This document shows positions 15,714 to 23,964 of a DNA stretch of 64,000 bases, piece by piece. Made by a program: the position numbers and the translations under genes. Numbering within the stretch: the stretch's first letter is position 1; each line of letters begins with the position of its first letter. Source of the stretch: Pseudomonas sp. CFII64 (GTDB lineage Bacteria > Pseudomonadota > Gammaproteobacteria > Pseudomonadales > Pseudomonadaceae). The notes beneath the pieces are model-generated. The model had not been told where the DNA came from, did not search any database, and saw nothing but the letters and a program-made list of their open reading frames with translations. The stretch is from contig NZ_ATLO01000049.1 in assembly GCF_000416235.1 (NCBI RefSeq), positions 124,001-188,000 of the forward strand. Reading direction: 5' to 3'.

Positions 15714-16846
15714 GGGATGAATCGCTCATTCGGGGACGTCCGTGGGAGCGTGCGGGCGGCGTTTCCGACTTGCCCGCGAAGGCGATATCTAAGCCCCGAA
15801 AATTTTGTTGTGAGTACTGACCTCTTCGCGGGCAAGCCTCGCTCTAACGAGTACGAGCTGATCCTTGCTGGCACCCGAACCCGGAAATTAATCAGCACCA
15901 TGCTCAGCATCAACGCCGCGCCCCCTGCGTTATGCGCCACGGCGATTGCCAGCGGCAGATGAAAAAGCACATTGCTGATGCCCAGGCCAATCTGCGCACC
16001 CAGCGCCAGCAGCAACAGCGTCGCCATGCCCTTGAAACCGGCTTTCCTCAGCTGCCATGCCAGGGCGAGCAAGGAGAACGTCACGAGTAGCGCACCGACG
16101 CGATGGGTCAGGTGAATCGCTGTGCGTGCTTCGCTGTCGAGTTTGCCGCCCAGATAATTGGGGCCGATGTGTTGCGTCAGGTGAAAGCCATTGGCGAAAT
16201 CCGCGTCCGGCCACCATTGGCCCTGGCACGTCGGCAGATCAGTGCAGGCCATCGCCGCATAATTGGCACTGACCCAGCCGCCCAAGGCAATTTGCACGGT
16301 CACCAGCAAGATACCGAGGGTCGCCATGCGCCGCAGTCGCACCGGCAGTTGCGGCTGGACTGGAAAAGCGCCACTCAGGCGCACCGTCAGCAGGAACAGC
16401 AAGCTCAAGGTTGCGACGCCGCCCAGTAAATGCGCGGTGACCACTTGTGGCCAGAGCTTGAGGGTGACCGTCCACATGCCGAATGCGGCCTGGGCAAACA
16501 CCACGCCGAGCAGCAGCAACGGCAGTTTCAGCGGTTGCCCCGCAATATGCCGCCGCTGCCAGGCTTGCGCCGCCAGCAGCAGAATGAGTAGCGCCAGCCC
16601 GCCGGCGAAATAGCGATGGGTCATCTCGTTCCAGCCTTTTTCGGCGTGGACCGGCGTGTCCGGGTAATGCAATTCGGCGTGGGCCAGTTGCGCTTCGCTG
16701 GCCGGCACGCTGATGAAACCGTAACAACCCGGCCAGTCGGGGCAACCCAACCCGGCATGGGTCAGCCGCGTATAGGCACCGAGTAGCACCACGAACAGCG
16801 CCAGCAGCGTGGCAAGCAGGGCGAGACGAAATCCGGGCTTGGTCAT
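15710..16846 (-). CDS. ctaA: Heme A synthase, COX15/CtaA family, with a repeat-encoded tail
   Basis: A 378-residue membrane protein that oxidises heme O to heme A. Family marks are GAYTRLTHAGLGCPDWPGCYGF near residue 24, EMTHRYFAGGLALL with a heme-ligand His near 75, TAHLLGGVATL near 137, and THRVGALLVTF and AHNAGGAALMLSMVLINFR with the C-terminal His pair. From about residue 331 the sequence (SLERGLPAKRSV..., ending NERFIP) is not family-like. It is encoded by a dispersed intergenic repeat containing a perfect 13-bp inverted repeat (15769-15781 with 15824-15836), so the natural end was probably near LINFRVRV. The stop overlaps the cyoE start. Confidence 0.9.
   Translation of the reverse strand: MTKPGFRLALLATLLALFVVLLGAYTRLTHAGLGCPDWPGCYGFISVPASEAQLAHAELHYPDTPVHAEKGWNEMTHRYFAGGLALLILLLAAQAWQRRHIAGQPLKLPLLLLGVVFAQAAFGMWTVTLKLWPQVVTAHLLGGVATLSLLFLLTVRLSGAFPVQPQLPVRLRRMATLGILLVTVQIALGGWVSANYAAMACTDLPTCQGQWWPDADFANGFHLTQHIGPNYLGGKLDSEARTAIHLTHRVGALLVTFSLLALAWQLRKAGFKGMATLLLLALGAQIGLGISNVLFHLPLAIAVAHNAGGAALMLSMVLINFRVRVPARISSYSLERGLPAKRSVLTTKFSGLRYRLRGQVGNAARTLPRTSPNERFIP
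15769..15836. repeat. Inverted repeat inside the 3' end of ctaA
   Basis: CTTGCCCGCGAAG (15769-15781) and CTTCGCGGGCAAG (15824-15836) are exact reverse complements. The right half continues as CCTCGCTCTAACGAG; near 31634 the same sequence occurs with one change (CCTCGCTCCAACGAG), and in inverted orientation near 2596. The element falls within the open frame of ctaA and supplies its last 48 or so codons. Confidence 0.8.
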
Positions 16847-16855
16847 GAAGACCCC

Positions 16856-17437
16856 CTATCCGATATTCGACAGTTTCAGCAGCTGGCGCAGATCTTTGAG
16901 CAAGTCCTTACCATTCACGTCCACGCCGTAGCGCAGGACAAGGTTGCCGTGGGGATCGACGATCCAGAGTTGGGGCGCCTCGATGCCTGGCGCGGTTTTT
17001 TGATAACGCGGCAGCTCCAGCGGATAGCGCTGCAATTGCGGGTATTCCCGGGCCAGCCTGGCGCTGTAATCGGCGTCCAGCGGTTGCGCGGCGGCCAGTG
17101 CGTGACTGGCCCGCGACGCGTCGCGCCCCAGGCCGATCTGAATCTGCCGGGCCAGATACACCAGGTGCTGGCATTGGGCTTCACACGCCTGGGGCGCGCT
17201 GACCAACAGCTGCCAGCGCGACTCGTCGGCCTGCACACCAAGGTCGGCGCGGCTTTGGCCATTGCCGATCAGTTCGCCATGAAAGCTGCGATTCTCCGGC
17301 ACCCAGAACTTGAACTTGTACATGCTGGTGGCGAGGATCATCGGGCCGATGGCCACCAGCAAGACCAGAATCAGCTGCCAGCGACCCTTGCGACGGTTCA
17401 GCGGCGGCCGTGGTTCAGACGTGCTGGTGGGGTTCAT
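16856..17437 (-). CDS. Conserved cytochrome oxidase-locus membrane protein, unknown function
   Basis: A 193-residue protein with one N-terminal helix (WQLILVLLVAIGPMILATSMY, about residues 18-38) and a long periplasmic part. The periplasmic part (QLLVSAPQACEAQCQHLVYLARQIQIGLGRDA, then APQLWIVDPHGNLVLRYG) looks like a SCO/thioredoxin-like fold with a CxxxC-like CEAQC at about residue 82. A copper- or redox-linked role in oxidase assembly is therefore plausible but not shown. An alternative ATG at 17449 adds four residues; either start overlaps the SURF1 end. It sits between SURF1 and ctaA as in other Pseudomonas cox clusters. Confidence 0.75.
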   Translation of the reverse strand: MNPTSTSEPRPPLNRRKGRWQLILVLLVAIGPMILATSMYKFKFWVPENRSFHGELIGNGQSRADLGVQADESRWQLLVSAPQACEAQCQHLVYLARQIQIGLGRDASRASHALAAAQPLDADYSARLAREYPQLQRYPLELPRYQKTAPGIEAPQLWIVDPHGNLVLRYGVDVNGKDLLKDLRQLLKLSNIG

Positions 17438-18191
17438 GACCGTTCCCATGGTTGTCCTCCTTGGTCTTGTTATTGTGGTTCTGCTTGTTGTTGCTCTGCG
17501 CGGTATGCCAGCCCAGATACAGATAAAGGCCCGTTAGCGCAGTCGCCAACGCGAACCACTGCATGGCGTAGCCCTGATGTTTTTCCGGGCCCATTGCCAC
17601 CAGCGGCCAGTCCAGTCGATAGGCGCCCGGTTCCGACGCCATGCGCAATTCCTGAGGGAAACCGTCGCGGCCCAGTTCCGCCCAGAGCTTGCCCGCATCC
17701 ACCGCCGTGACCAGTCGCGGCCACGGCGCGTTGGCCGTATCCGCGTGCAGCTGGAAAGTGGCGCCGGGCGCCACATAAACCCAGGCTTGTACATCGAGCA
17801 TCTGCACCGGCGTCTGAAACCGTGGCGGCGTGCGGCGATCAGGCCATGGCAGCCAGCCGCGATTGAGCAGAATCCACAGCCCGCTGGCCTGATCCTGAAA
17901 CGGCTGGAGCAGCTCGACGCCGACCTTGCCTTCCCGCGTGCTGTTATCGAGCAACAGACTGTGTTCAGGATCAAAGCGCCCGTGCAGTTGCACCTGGCGG
18001 TAAGCCGGATCGGCGCTGGCTGCCAACTGCTCGATCCGTACCGGCTCTGCCGCGCGGCGCTCGGCATAGTGGGCGAGCATCACGCGCTTTTCCTCGCCGC
18101 GAGCCAACTGCCAGAAACCGAGCGCGATCAGGCACGGCAGCAAGCTGAATACCACCAGCGTCGGCAGCAGACCGGGCGCAAAACGCTTCAT
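17415..18191 (-). CDS. SURF1 family oxidase assembly protein
   Basis: A 258-residue protein with the SURF1 layout: an N-terminal helix (LPTLVVFSLLPCLIALGFWQLARGEEK), a periplasmic domain, and a second helix near the C-terminus (MQWFALATALTGLYLYLGWHTA). The family motifs GFWQLxR near residue 28, NRGWLPWPDRR near 128 and the KHQGYAMQWFALA stretch are present. SURF1 delivers or protects heme A during subunit I assembly. The tail after the second helix is Asn/His/Lys-rich and low in complexity (NNKQNHNNKTKEDNHGNGH), which is unusual. The ATG at 18191 is chosen; a longer open frame to 18233 lacks family sequence. Confidence 0.88.
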   Translation of the reverse strand: MKRFAPGLLPTLVVFSLLPCLIALGFWQLARGEEKRVMLAHYAERRAAEPVRIEQLAASADPAYRQVQLHGRFDPEHSLLLDNSTREGKVGVELLQPFQDQASGLWILLNRGWLPWPDRRTPPRFQTPVQMLDVQAWVYVAPGATFQLHADTANAPWPRLVTAVDAGKLWAELGRDGFPQELRMASEPGAYRLDWPLVAMGPEKHQGYAMQWFALATALTGLYLYLGWHTAQSNNKQNHNNKTKEDNHGNGHEPHQHV

Positions 18192-18262
18192 CGCTGCGCC
18201 CCGCCGGACTGTGCGTCCCCACCTATACTCCATTGCATCGCGTTTGCTCCTGGAGTTGCCTG

Positions 18263-18466
18263 ATGCTCAAAGCAGCGATTGTCCTGATGCTTTTCGCCAC
18301 CACGGCCAGCCTGTTCAGTGGCCTGTTCTTTCTGGTCAAGGACGACAGCCATTCGACGCGCCTGGTTAAAGCACTGACCATCCGCGTCAGCCTCGCGGCC
18401 ATTACCCTGGCGCTGATCACTTGGGGCTTTTACAGCGGCCGGCTGGTTTCCCATGTGACGTGGTAG
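18263..18466 (+). CDS. Twin transmembrane protein (DUF2909-like)
   Basis: A 67-residue protein with two hydrophobic helices (LKAAIVLMLFATTASLFSGLFFLV and SLAAITLALITWGFYSG) joined by a short charged loop (KDDSHSTRLVKALTIR). This is the twin-TM pattern of small proteins found in Pseudomonas cox clusters. It is the only gene of the cluster on the plus strand and lies between coxC and SURF1. TGGAG lies six bases before the ATG at 18263. A role in oxidase biogenesis is inferred from position only. Confidence 0.75.
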   Translation: MLKAAIVLMLFATTASLFSGLFFLVKDDSHSTRLVKALTIRVSLAAITLALITWGFYSGRLVSHVTW

Positions 18467-18490
18467 CGGACTTTGCACAATGACCGTTCC

Positions 18491-18542
18491 GTAGGAGCGG
18501 CTTTAGCCGCGAGGGCGCTCTCCCGGTTAAAGCCGGTCCTAC
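18491..18542. repeat. REP hairpin pair
   Basis: GTAGGAGCGGCTTTAGCCGCGAG (18491) faces TCCCGGTTAAAGCCGGTCCTAC (ending 18542). It lies between the convergent twin-TM gene and coxC and ends at the coxC stop. Confidence 0.8.
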
Positions 18543-19426
18543 AGCACATACACAAAGACAAACAAGCCGATCCACACCACGTCCACGAAGTGCCAATACC
18601 AACTCGCCGCCTCGAAACCGAATTGATGCTCGGCATCGAAATGCCCGCGCAGGACTCTCATCAGCATCACGAACAGGATGATGGTGCCGATGGTCACGTG
18701 GGCGCCGTGAAAGCCGGTGAGCATGAAGAACGTCGCGCCGTAGATGCCCGAGCCCAGGGTCAGGCCGAGTTCTTTATAAGCGTGCACATATTCTTCGGCT
18801 TGCAGGACCAGGAAGCTCAAGCCCAGCAGCACGGTGAGCGCCAGCCAGATTTTCAGTGCGCCGCGATGGCCTTTTTTCAGCGCGTGGTGGGCGATGGTGA
18901 TGGTCACGCTGGAGCTGACCAGCAGGATCGTATTGATCAGCGGCAAGTGCCACGGGTCGATAATGCCCTTGGGCGCCGGATACAGTTTCGGGTCCGGCGT
19001 GTTGAGCATTGGCCAGGTGTATTCGAAATTCGGCCAGAGCATGTGGGCGATGGCCTTGGAGCCTTCGCCGCCCAGCCACGGGCCGGACCAATAGCGGATG
19101 TAGAACAGCGCGCCGAAGAAGGCGACAAAGAACATCACCTCGGAAAAGATGAACCAGCTCATGCCCCAGCGAAACGAGCGGTCCATCTGCGCGCTGTACA
19201 GGCCCGCGCGGCTTTCCTTGATGACCGTGCCGAACCAGCCAAACATCATGTAGGCGATCAGCAATCCGCCGACGAAGAAGATCAGCGGCCCGTGAGATTC
19301 CGGGCGCGCGGCCTTCATGTCATTGAACCAGGTGCCCAGGCCATACATGGTCACCAGCAACCCGACGGTGGCGATGATCGGCCATTTGCTTTGCGCCGGG
19401 ACGTAATAATGCTCATGCAGTGCCAT
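18539..19426 (-). CDS. coxC: Cytochrome c oxidase subunit III
   Basis: A 295-residue membrane protein of the aa3 oxidase. ATG at 19426 with AAGGAG upstream gives MALHEHYYVPAQSKWPI; a longer frame to 19462 overlaps the ctaG end. Seven hydrophobic helices are visible. Family marks are DRSFRWGMSWFIFSEVMFFVAFFGALFY near residue 90, GALKIWLALTVLLGLSFLVLQAEEY near 185 and the C-terminal GFHGAHVTIGTIIL and ASWYWHFVDVVWIGLFVFVYV. Co-transcribed with ctaG and coxA. Confidence 0.94.
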   Translation of the reverse strand: MALHEHYYVPAQSKWPIIATVGLLVTMYGLGTWFNDMKAARPESHGPLIFFVGGLLIAYMMFGWFGTVIKESRAGLYSAQMDRSFRWGMSWFIFSEVMFFVAFFGALFYIRYWSGPWLGGEGSKAIAHMLWPNFEYTWPMLNTPDPKLYPAPKGIIDPWHLPLINTILLVSSSVTITIAHHALKKGHRGALKIWLALTVLLGLSFLVLQAEEYVHAYKELGLTLGSGIYGATFFMLTGFHGAHVTIGTIILFVMLMRVLRGHFDAEHQFGFEAASWYWHFVDVVWIGLFVFVYVL

Positions 19427-19439
19427 TTGCTTCTCCTTG

Positions 19440-19997
19440 CTAACCGCCATTGTTCGCGACACGCGCAGCAGGGGGTTGGCGAGCGGTAATGTCGAACAGC
19501 GTGTAGGCCAGCGTCAGGTGTTTCACGTCCTTGGGCAGGTCGCGATCAACAATGAAACGCACCGGCATTTCGATACGCTGGCCCGGTTGCAGCACTTGCT
19601 GGGTGAAGCAGAAGCATTCGGTCTTGTGGAAATACATCGCCGCTGCGCCCGGTGAAATACTCGGCACCGCCTGGGCGGTCATGGGCTTGTCGGTGGGGTT
19701 CTGGGCAATGAACAACATCTCGTTGACCGCACCGGGATAAACCTCCAGCTGCTCGGCCTTGGGATAAAAACCCCAGACCATGTCCACCGCATTGGTCGAC
19801 AGAAACTGCACCCGCACCCGGCGACTTTGGTCGATGACCTGCGAGCCTTCATACGCATCGCCGGTCTTGCCATTGATGCCGAACGCCTTGCACATCACGG
19901 TGTACAGCGGCACCAGCGCGAAGCCGAACGCAAACATCACCACCACGATCAATAGCAGGCGGGTGACGAGGCGTTTGTTCGGGCTGGCGGTGTTCAT
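19440..19997 (-). CDS. ctaG: Cytochrome c oxidase assembly protein, COX11/CtaG
   Basis: A 185-residue copper chaperone for the CuB site of subunit I. One N-terminal helix (LVTRLLLIVVVMFAFGFALVPLYTVMCKAFG) anchors it in the inner membrane with the C-terminal domain outside. The copper motif CFCFTQQVLQPGQ near residue 127 is intact, as is the Cys in YTVMCKAFG. It lies between coxA and coxC, 25 bases after the coxA stop. Confidence 0.93.
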   Translation of the reverse strand: MNTASPNKRLVTRLLLIVVVMFAFGFALVPLYTVMCKAFGINGKTGDAYEGSQVIDQSRRVRVQFLSTNAVDMVWGFYPKAEQLEVYPGAVNEMLFIAQNPTDKPMTAQAVPSISPGAAAMYFHKTECFCFTQQVLQPGQRIEMPVRFIVDRDLPKDVKHLTLAYTLFDITARQPPAARVANNGG

Positions 19998-20022
19998 GTC
20001 AGCGCGCCTTTACCGGGATTTT

Positions 20023-21615
20023 TCATTTCACCTCCGGCGGCGTGGTGAAGGTGTGATACGGCGCGGGCGACGGGATACTCCACTCTAGGCCTTCGGCCCC
20101 ATCCCACGGTTTGGCGGGTGCCGGTTCGCCGCCGCGAATGGTCTTGATCACGATGAACAGGAAGAAAATCTGCGTTGCGCCGAAGGTGAACGCACCGATG
20201 GACGACACCATGTTGAAGTCGGCAAATTGCAGGTTGTAGTCCGGCACCCGGCGCGGCATACCGGCCAGCCCCACAAAGTGCATCGGGAAGAACGCCATGT
20301 TCATGCCGACGAAAGACAGCCAGAAGTGCAGCTTGCCCAGGGTTTCGTCGTACATGTGTCCGGTCCATTTCGGCAGCCAGTAATAGGCCGAAGCGAAAAT
20401 CCCGAAAATAGCCCCCGGCACCAGTACGTAGTGGAAGTGGGCGACGACGAAGTAGGTGTCCTGATACTGGAAATCCGCAGGCGCAATCGCCAGCATCAAG
20501 CCGGAGAATCCACCGATGCTGAACAGGATCACAAACGCCACGGCAAACAGCATCGGCGTCTCGAACGTCAGCGAGCCCTGCCACATGGTGCTGACCCAGT
20601 TGAACACTTTCACCCCGGTCGGCACGGCGATGAGCATGGTGGCGTACATGAAGAACAGCTCGCCCACCAGCGGAATGCCCACCACGAACATGTGGTGCGC
20701 CCAGACCAGAAACGACAGGAACGCAATGCTCGCCGTGGCGTAGACCATGGAGGTGTAACCGAACAACGGCTTGCGCGAGAAGGCCGGGATGATCGAGCTG
20801 ACGGCACCAAAGGCCGGCAGGATCATGATGTACACCTCGGGATGACCGAAGAACCAGAACACATGCTGGAACAACACAGGGTCGCCACCGCCCGCCGCGC
20901 TGAAGAAACTGGTGCCGAAATGAATGTCCATCAGCATCATGGTCACGCAGCCGGCCAGCACCGGCATCACCGCAATCAGCAGGAACGCGGTGATCAGCCA
21001 GGTCCAGACGAACAGCGGCATTTTCATCAGGGTCATGCCGGGGGCGCGCAGATTAAGGATCGTCGCGACCACGTTAATGGCGCCCATGATCGAACTTATG
21101 CCCATCATATGGATGGCAAATATAAAGAAGGTCACGCTTTCGGGTGCGTAGGTCGTGGAAAGCGGCGCATAGAACGTCCAGCCGAAGTTCGGTCCGCCGC
21201 CTGCGGTGAATAAGGTCGAAACGAGCAAGGCAAAGGCTGCGGGCAGCAACCAGAAGCTGAAGTTGTTCATCCTCGGCAGCGCCATGTCCGGCGCGCCGAT
21301 CATCAACGGAATCATCCAGTTCGCCAGCCCGACGAAGGCGGGCATGACCGCACCGAACACCATGATCAGGCCATGCATGGTGGTCATCTGATTGAAGAAC
21401 GCCGGCTCGACGATTTGCAGTCCCGGCTGAAACAGCTCGGCGCGGATCACCATGGCAAACGAACCACCCAGCAGGAACATGGTGAAACTGAACCACAGGT
21501 ACAGCGTGCCGATGTCCTTGTGATTGGTGGTCAACACCCAGCGCATCAAACCCTTGGCGGGGCCATGTGCGTGGTCATGGCCAGCGTGGCCATGGTCGTC
21601 GATGACTGCACTCAT
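20023..21615 (-). CDS. coxA: Cytochrome c oxidase subunit I
   Basis: A 530-residue heme-copper oxidase subunit that carries heme a, heme a3 and CuB and pumps protons. The low-spin heme His is in MTTMHGLIMVFGAVMP near residue 80. The CuB and cross-linked Tyr region is HVFWFFGHPEVYIMILPAFG near 250, the CuB His pair is in WAHHMFVVG near 308, and the heme a3/a ligands are in YFVVAHFHYVL near 393. Twelve helices can be counted. The N-terminal tail is His-rich (DDHGHAGHDHAHGP). It works with CoxB and CoxC; heme A comes from CyoE and CtaA. Confidence 0.96.
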   Translation of the reverse strand: MSAVIDDHGHAGHDHAHGPAKGLMRWVLTTNHKDIGTLYLWFSFTMFLLGGSFAMVIRAELFQPGLQIVEPAFFNQMTTMHGLIMVFGAVMPAFVGLANWMIPLMIGAPDMALPRMNNFSFWLLPAAFALLVSTLFTAGGGPNFGWTFYAPLSTTYAPESVTFFIFAIHMMGISSIMGAINVVATILNLRAPGMTLMKMPLFVWTWLITAFLLIAVMPVLAGCVTMMLMDIHFGTSFFSAAGGGDPVLFQHVFWFFGHPEVYIMILPAFGAVSSIIPAFSRKPLFGYTSMVYATASIAFLSFLVWAHHMFVVGIPLVGELFFMYATMLIAVPTGVKVFNWVSTMWQGSLTFETPMLFAVAFVILFSIGGFSGLMLAIAPADFQYQDTYFVVAHFHYVLVPGAIFGIFASAYYWLPKWTGHMYDETLGKLHFWLSFVGMNMAFFPMHFVGLAGMPRRVPDYNLQFADFNMVSSIGAFTFGATQIFFLFIVIKTIRGGEPAPAKPWDGAEGLEWSIPSPAPYHTFTTPPEVK

Positions 21616-21676
21616 GATCTGTCTCCTGCCAGAGTCTGGCTGGTATTTTCGTTGGCGCCGCCGACCGTAAACTGAT

Positions 21677-22801
21677 TCATTTCTGCGCCTGCTTCAGGGC
21701 CAGCACATCCTTGGGCGTGACCATGTCATTGGTGTTGTTGCCCCAGGCATGGCGCTCGTAAGTCACCACCGCGGCGATATCCACTTCCGACAGCTGTTTG
21801 CCGAACGCGGCCATGGCGGTTCCGGCCTTGCCGTTGAAGACGATGTTGAGGTGGGCGTCTTTGGGGCCGGTGGCGATCTTCGAGCCCTTGAGCGCCGGGA
21901 ACAGCGGCGGCATGCCCTGGCCCTCTGCCTGATGGCAAGCCACGCACGTGGTGTGATAGACCTTGTCGCCCCGGGCAACGAGTTCTTCGAGGGTCCAGTC
22001 CTTGCTGGTCAGTTCCTTGAGCTTGGCGCTTTCTTCCTTGCGGCCGGCCAGCCAGGTGTCGTAGTCCGCCTTGGATTTGGCCTCCACCACAATGGGCATG
22101 AAGCCGTGGTCCTTGCCGCACAGCTCGGTACATTGGCCGCGATAGATGCCGGGCTTTTCAATGCGGGTCCAGGCTTCGTTGACGAACCCCGGAATCGCGT
22201 CGCGCTTCACCGCAAAGGCCGGCACCCACCAGGAATGGATCACGTCGGCACCGGTCACCAGAAAGCGCACTTTCTGCCCGACCGGCAACACCAGCGGCTC
22301 ATCGACCTCCAGCAGGTAATGCTCGCCTTTGTCGTCGCGGTTATGAATCTGATTGGTCGTGGTGGTCAGGTTGCTGAAGAACTCGACGTCCTGGCCCAGG
22401 TACTTGTAGTGCCATTTCCACTGGTAGCCGGTGATCTGGATATTGACGTCAGACTCGCTGGTGTCGTACATCTGGATGAGGGTTTTGGTCGCTGGAATGG
22501 CCATGACTACCAGAATCAACAGCGGCACGATGGTCCACATGATTTCGACTTTGGTGTTTTCATGAAAATGTGCGGCCTGCTGGCCGGTGGAACGCCGATG
22601 CACAATGATCGACCAGAACATCGCGGCAAAAACGACGATACCGATCACCACACAGATCCAGAAAATGGTCATGTGCAGATCGTAAATCGCACTGCTGGTT
22701 TCGGTCGCTCCCGGCGCCATATTCACTGTCCAGGCGGCGTGCGCCTGGCCGAATATCAACCACAACAGGAGGCCCATCCAAACTGGTGGATGACGCGTCA
22801 T
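21677..22801 (-). CDS. coxB: Cytochrome c oxidase subunit II with fused cytochrome c domain
   Basis: A 374-residue protein. ATG at 22801 with AAGGGGAA upstream gives a signal peptide (MTRHPPVWMGLLLWLIFGQAHA). Two membrane hairpin helices follow (about residues 40-105), then the cupredoxin domain with the CuA ligands: His of ADVIHSWWVPAF near 198 and GQCTELCGKDHGFM near 235. After about residue 280 a class I cytochrome c domain is fused (HTTCVACHQAEGQGMPPLFPALKGS), so this is a caa3-like subunit II. First gene of the cox operon, divergent from the 23179 gene. Confidence 0.95.
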   Translation of the reverse strand: MTRHPPVWMGLLLWLIFGQAHAAWTVNMAPGATETSSAIYDLHMTIFWICVVIGIVVFAAMFWSIIVHRRSTGQQAAHFHENTKVEIMWTIVPLLILVVMAIPATKTLIQMYDTSESDVNIQITGYQWKWHYKYLGQDVEFFSNLTTTTNQIHNRDDKGEHYLLEVDEPLVLPVGQKVRFLVTGADVIHSWWVPAFAVKRDAIPGFVNEAWTRIEKPGIYRGQCTELCGKDHGFMPIVVEAKSKADYDTWLAGRKEESAKLKELTSKDWTLEELVARGDKVYHTTCVACHQAEGQGMPPLFPALKGSKIATGPKDAHLNIVFNGKAGTAMAAFGKQLSEVDIAAVVTYERHAWGNNTNDMVTPKDVLALKQAQK

Positions 22802-23178
22802 CACGGGTTCCCCTTTTATTCTTGTTGTCCCGCGGGTCTTCACCAGCGGTCAAGCTTCAAGGGAGCGGCTGTCACGTCATTTACACCAGGACCACGTAAA
22901 CACTTTTCAGTGCTGCGGTCATCAGCCCGCTTCCTTCAATGGCGAGTATAGCCACGCGAATCAGCTACGCAACGCACTGGTAAAAACCGCCGAGTGGGCT
23001 ATGTGCATTGTTAATAAGTTTGAATAAATGCGTATTTTGGTCCGAAAAGGCGTTTTTAATAGCCGATCCACATAAATGTGAATTTGTTATGACAAATGCG
23101 TCTTAGCGAACGTCTCAAGCAGGCTACCTTAAGACTTCCCCTATCAACCCCCTGGTTTTACCGCCGTCAGGAGCCTTC
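22802..23178. promoter_or_regulatory. Divergent promoter region of coxB and the 23179 gene
   Basis: A 377-base gap without genes. It holds an AT-rich core (GTTAATAAGTTTGAATAAATG near 23010) and a perfect short palindrome CACATAAATGTG at 23069-23080 that could be an operator. The AGGAG site of the 23179 gene is at 23168. No recognised regulator box or terminator is seen. Confidence 0.45.
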
Positions 23179-23829
23179 ATGAACACCGCCGCTTTGCGCG
23201 AGCAGATTCAACACGCCCATCACCATGAGGCCACGACTGGCCAGTTGTTGCGTCAACTGGAAATTCAATTACCGCACCTGCATCCCGCCATCCACCTGCC
23301 CGAAGTTGATGCGAAAGGGGTATTGAATCGTTTCGTGACGGCATACATCGATCTGGTCCCGGACCTGCTGGATGCGGCCCATGGCGTGTCTATCGAAGCG
23401 GGTATCGAGGGGCAGATCAAACCCGTACTGAAAATCGCCGAACACTTCTTCACCACGCCGCCAGCGATCATGCAGGGTCATGAAGGGCTGGACAGCCTGC
23501 TGGACGAGGCCTATCTGGCCCATCGCCTGGTGGAAGAAGTGAATGACTTGTACATCAAGCATTTCGGCCAGCCGCTGATCCCGTCCAATACCACGGTCGC
23601 CAGCGTGATTGCTCATCAGCTGATCGGCGAGACCTTCGCCAACCAACTCGACGAAGCGGTTCACCATGCGCTGGATGAATTGCTCGATGAGGACAGCTTC
23701 GCCCTGGACTCAGTGGAAGCCTATCGCGAGCGCCTGAGCAGCCCGGACACCGAAGCCGCCTGGAAACGCTGGCCAAGCCTGTCGCGCCAGCTCGGCGTGG
23801 GTCTTGAGCTGGAGCGCAGCAAGGTTTGA
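23179..23829 (+). CDS. Conserved hypothetical protein next to the cox cluster
   Basis: A 216-residue soluble protein with no signal peptide or membrane helix, mostly helical by composition. The first 20 residues are His-rich (QIQHAHHHEATTG), with further His pairs near 160 (DEAVHHALDELLDE). No domain is recognised. It starts after CAGGAGCC and is divergent from coxB. A homologue in the same place is usual in Pseudomonas, which argues that it is a real gene. Function unknown. Confidence 0.7.
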   Translation: MNTAALREQIQHAHHHEATTGQLLRQLEIQLPHLHPAIHLPEVDAKGVLNRFVTAYIDLVPDLLDAAHGVSIEAGIEGQIKPVLKIAEHFFTTPPAIMQGHEGLDSLLDEAYLAHRLVEEVNDLYIKHFGQPLIPSNTTVASVIAHQLIGETFANQLDEAVHHALDELLDEDSFALDSVEAYRERLSSPDTEAAWKRWPSLSRQLGVGLELERSKV

Positions 23830-23843
23830 TCTGAGCGTATCCC

Positions 23844-23931
23844 GTAGGACCGGCTTTGCCGGGAGGGCGGAGGCCTGTCGACGCAACTGCTGCGAATGTA
23901 CGGGCCTCCTCCCGGCTGAAGCCGGTCCTAC
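23844..23931. repeat. REP pair
   Basis: GTAGGACCGGCTTTGCCGGGAGG at 23844 faces CCTCCCGGCTGAAGCCGGTCCTAC ending at 23931, between the convergent 23179 and SulP genes. Confidence 0.8.
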
Positions 23932-23964
23932 GGATCCTGTTGATCAGCGCCTGCGACGTTTTGC

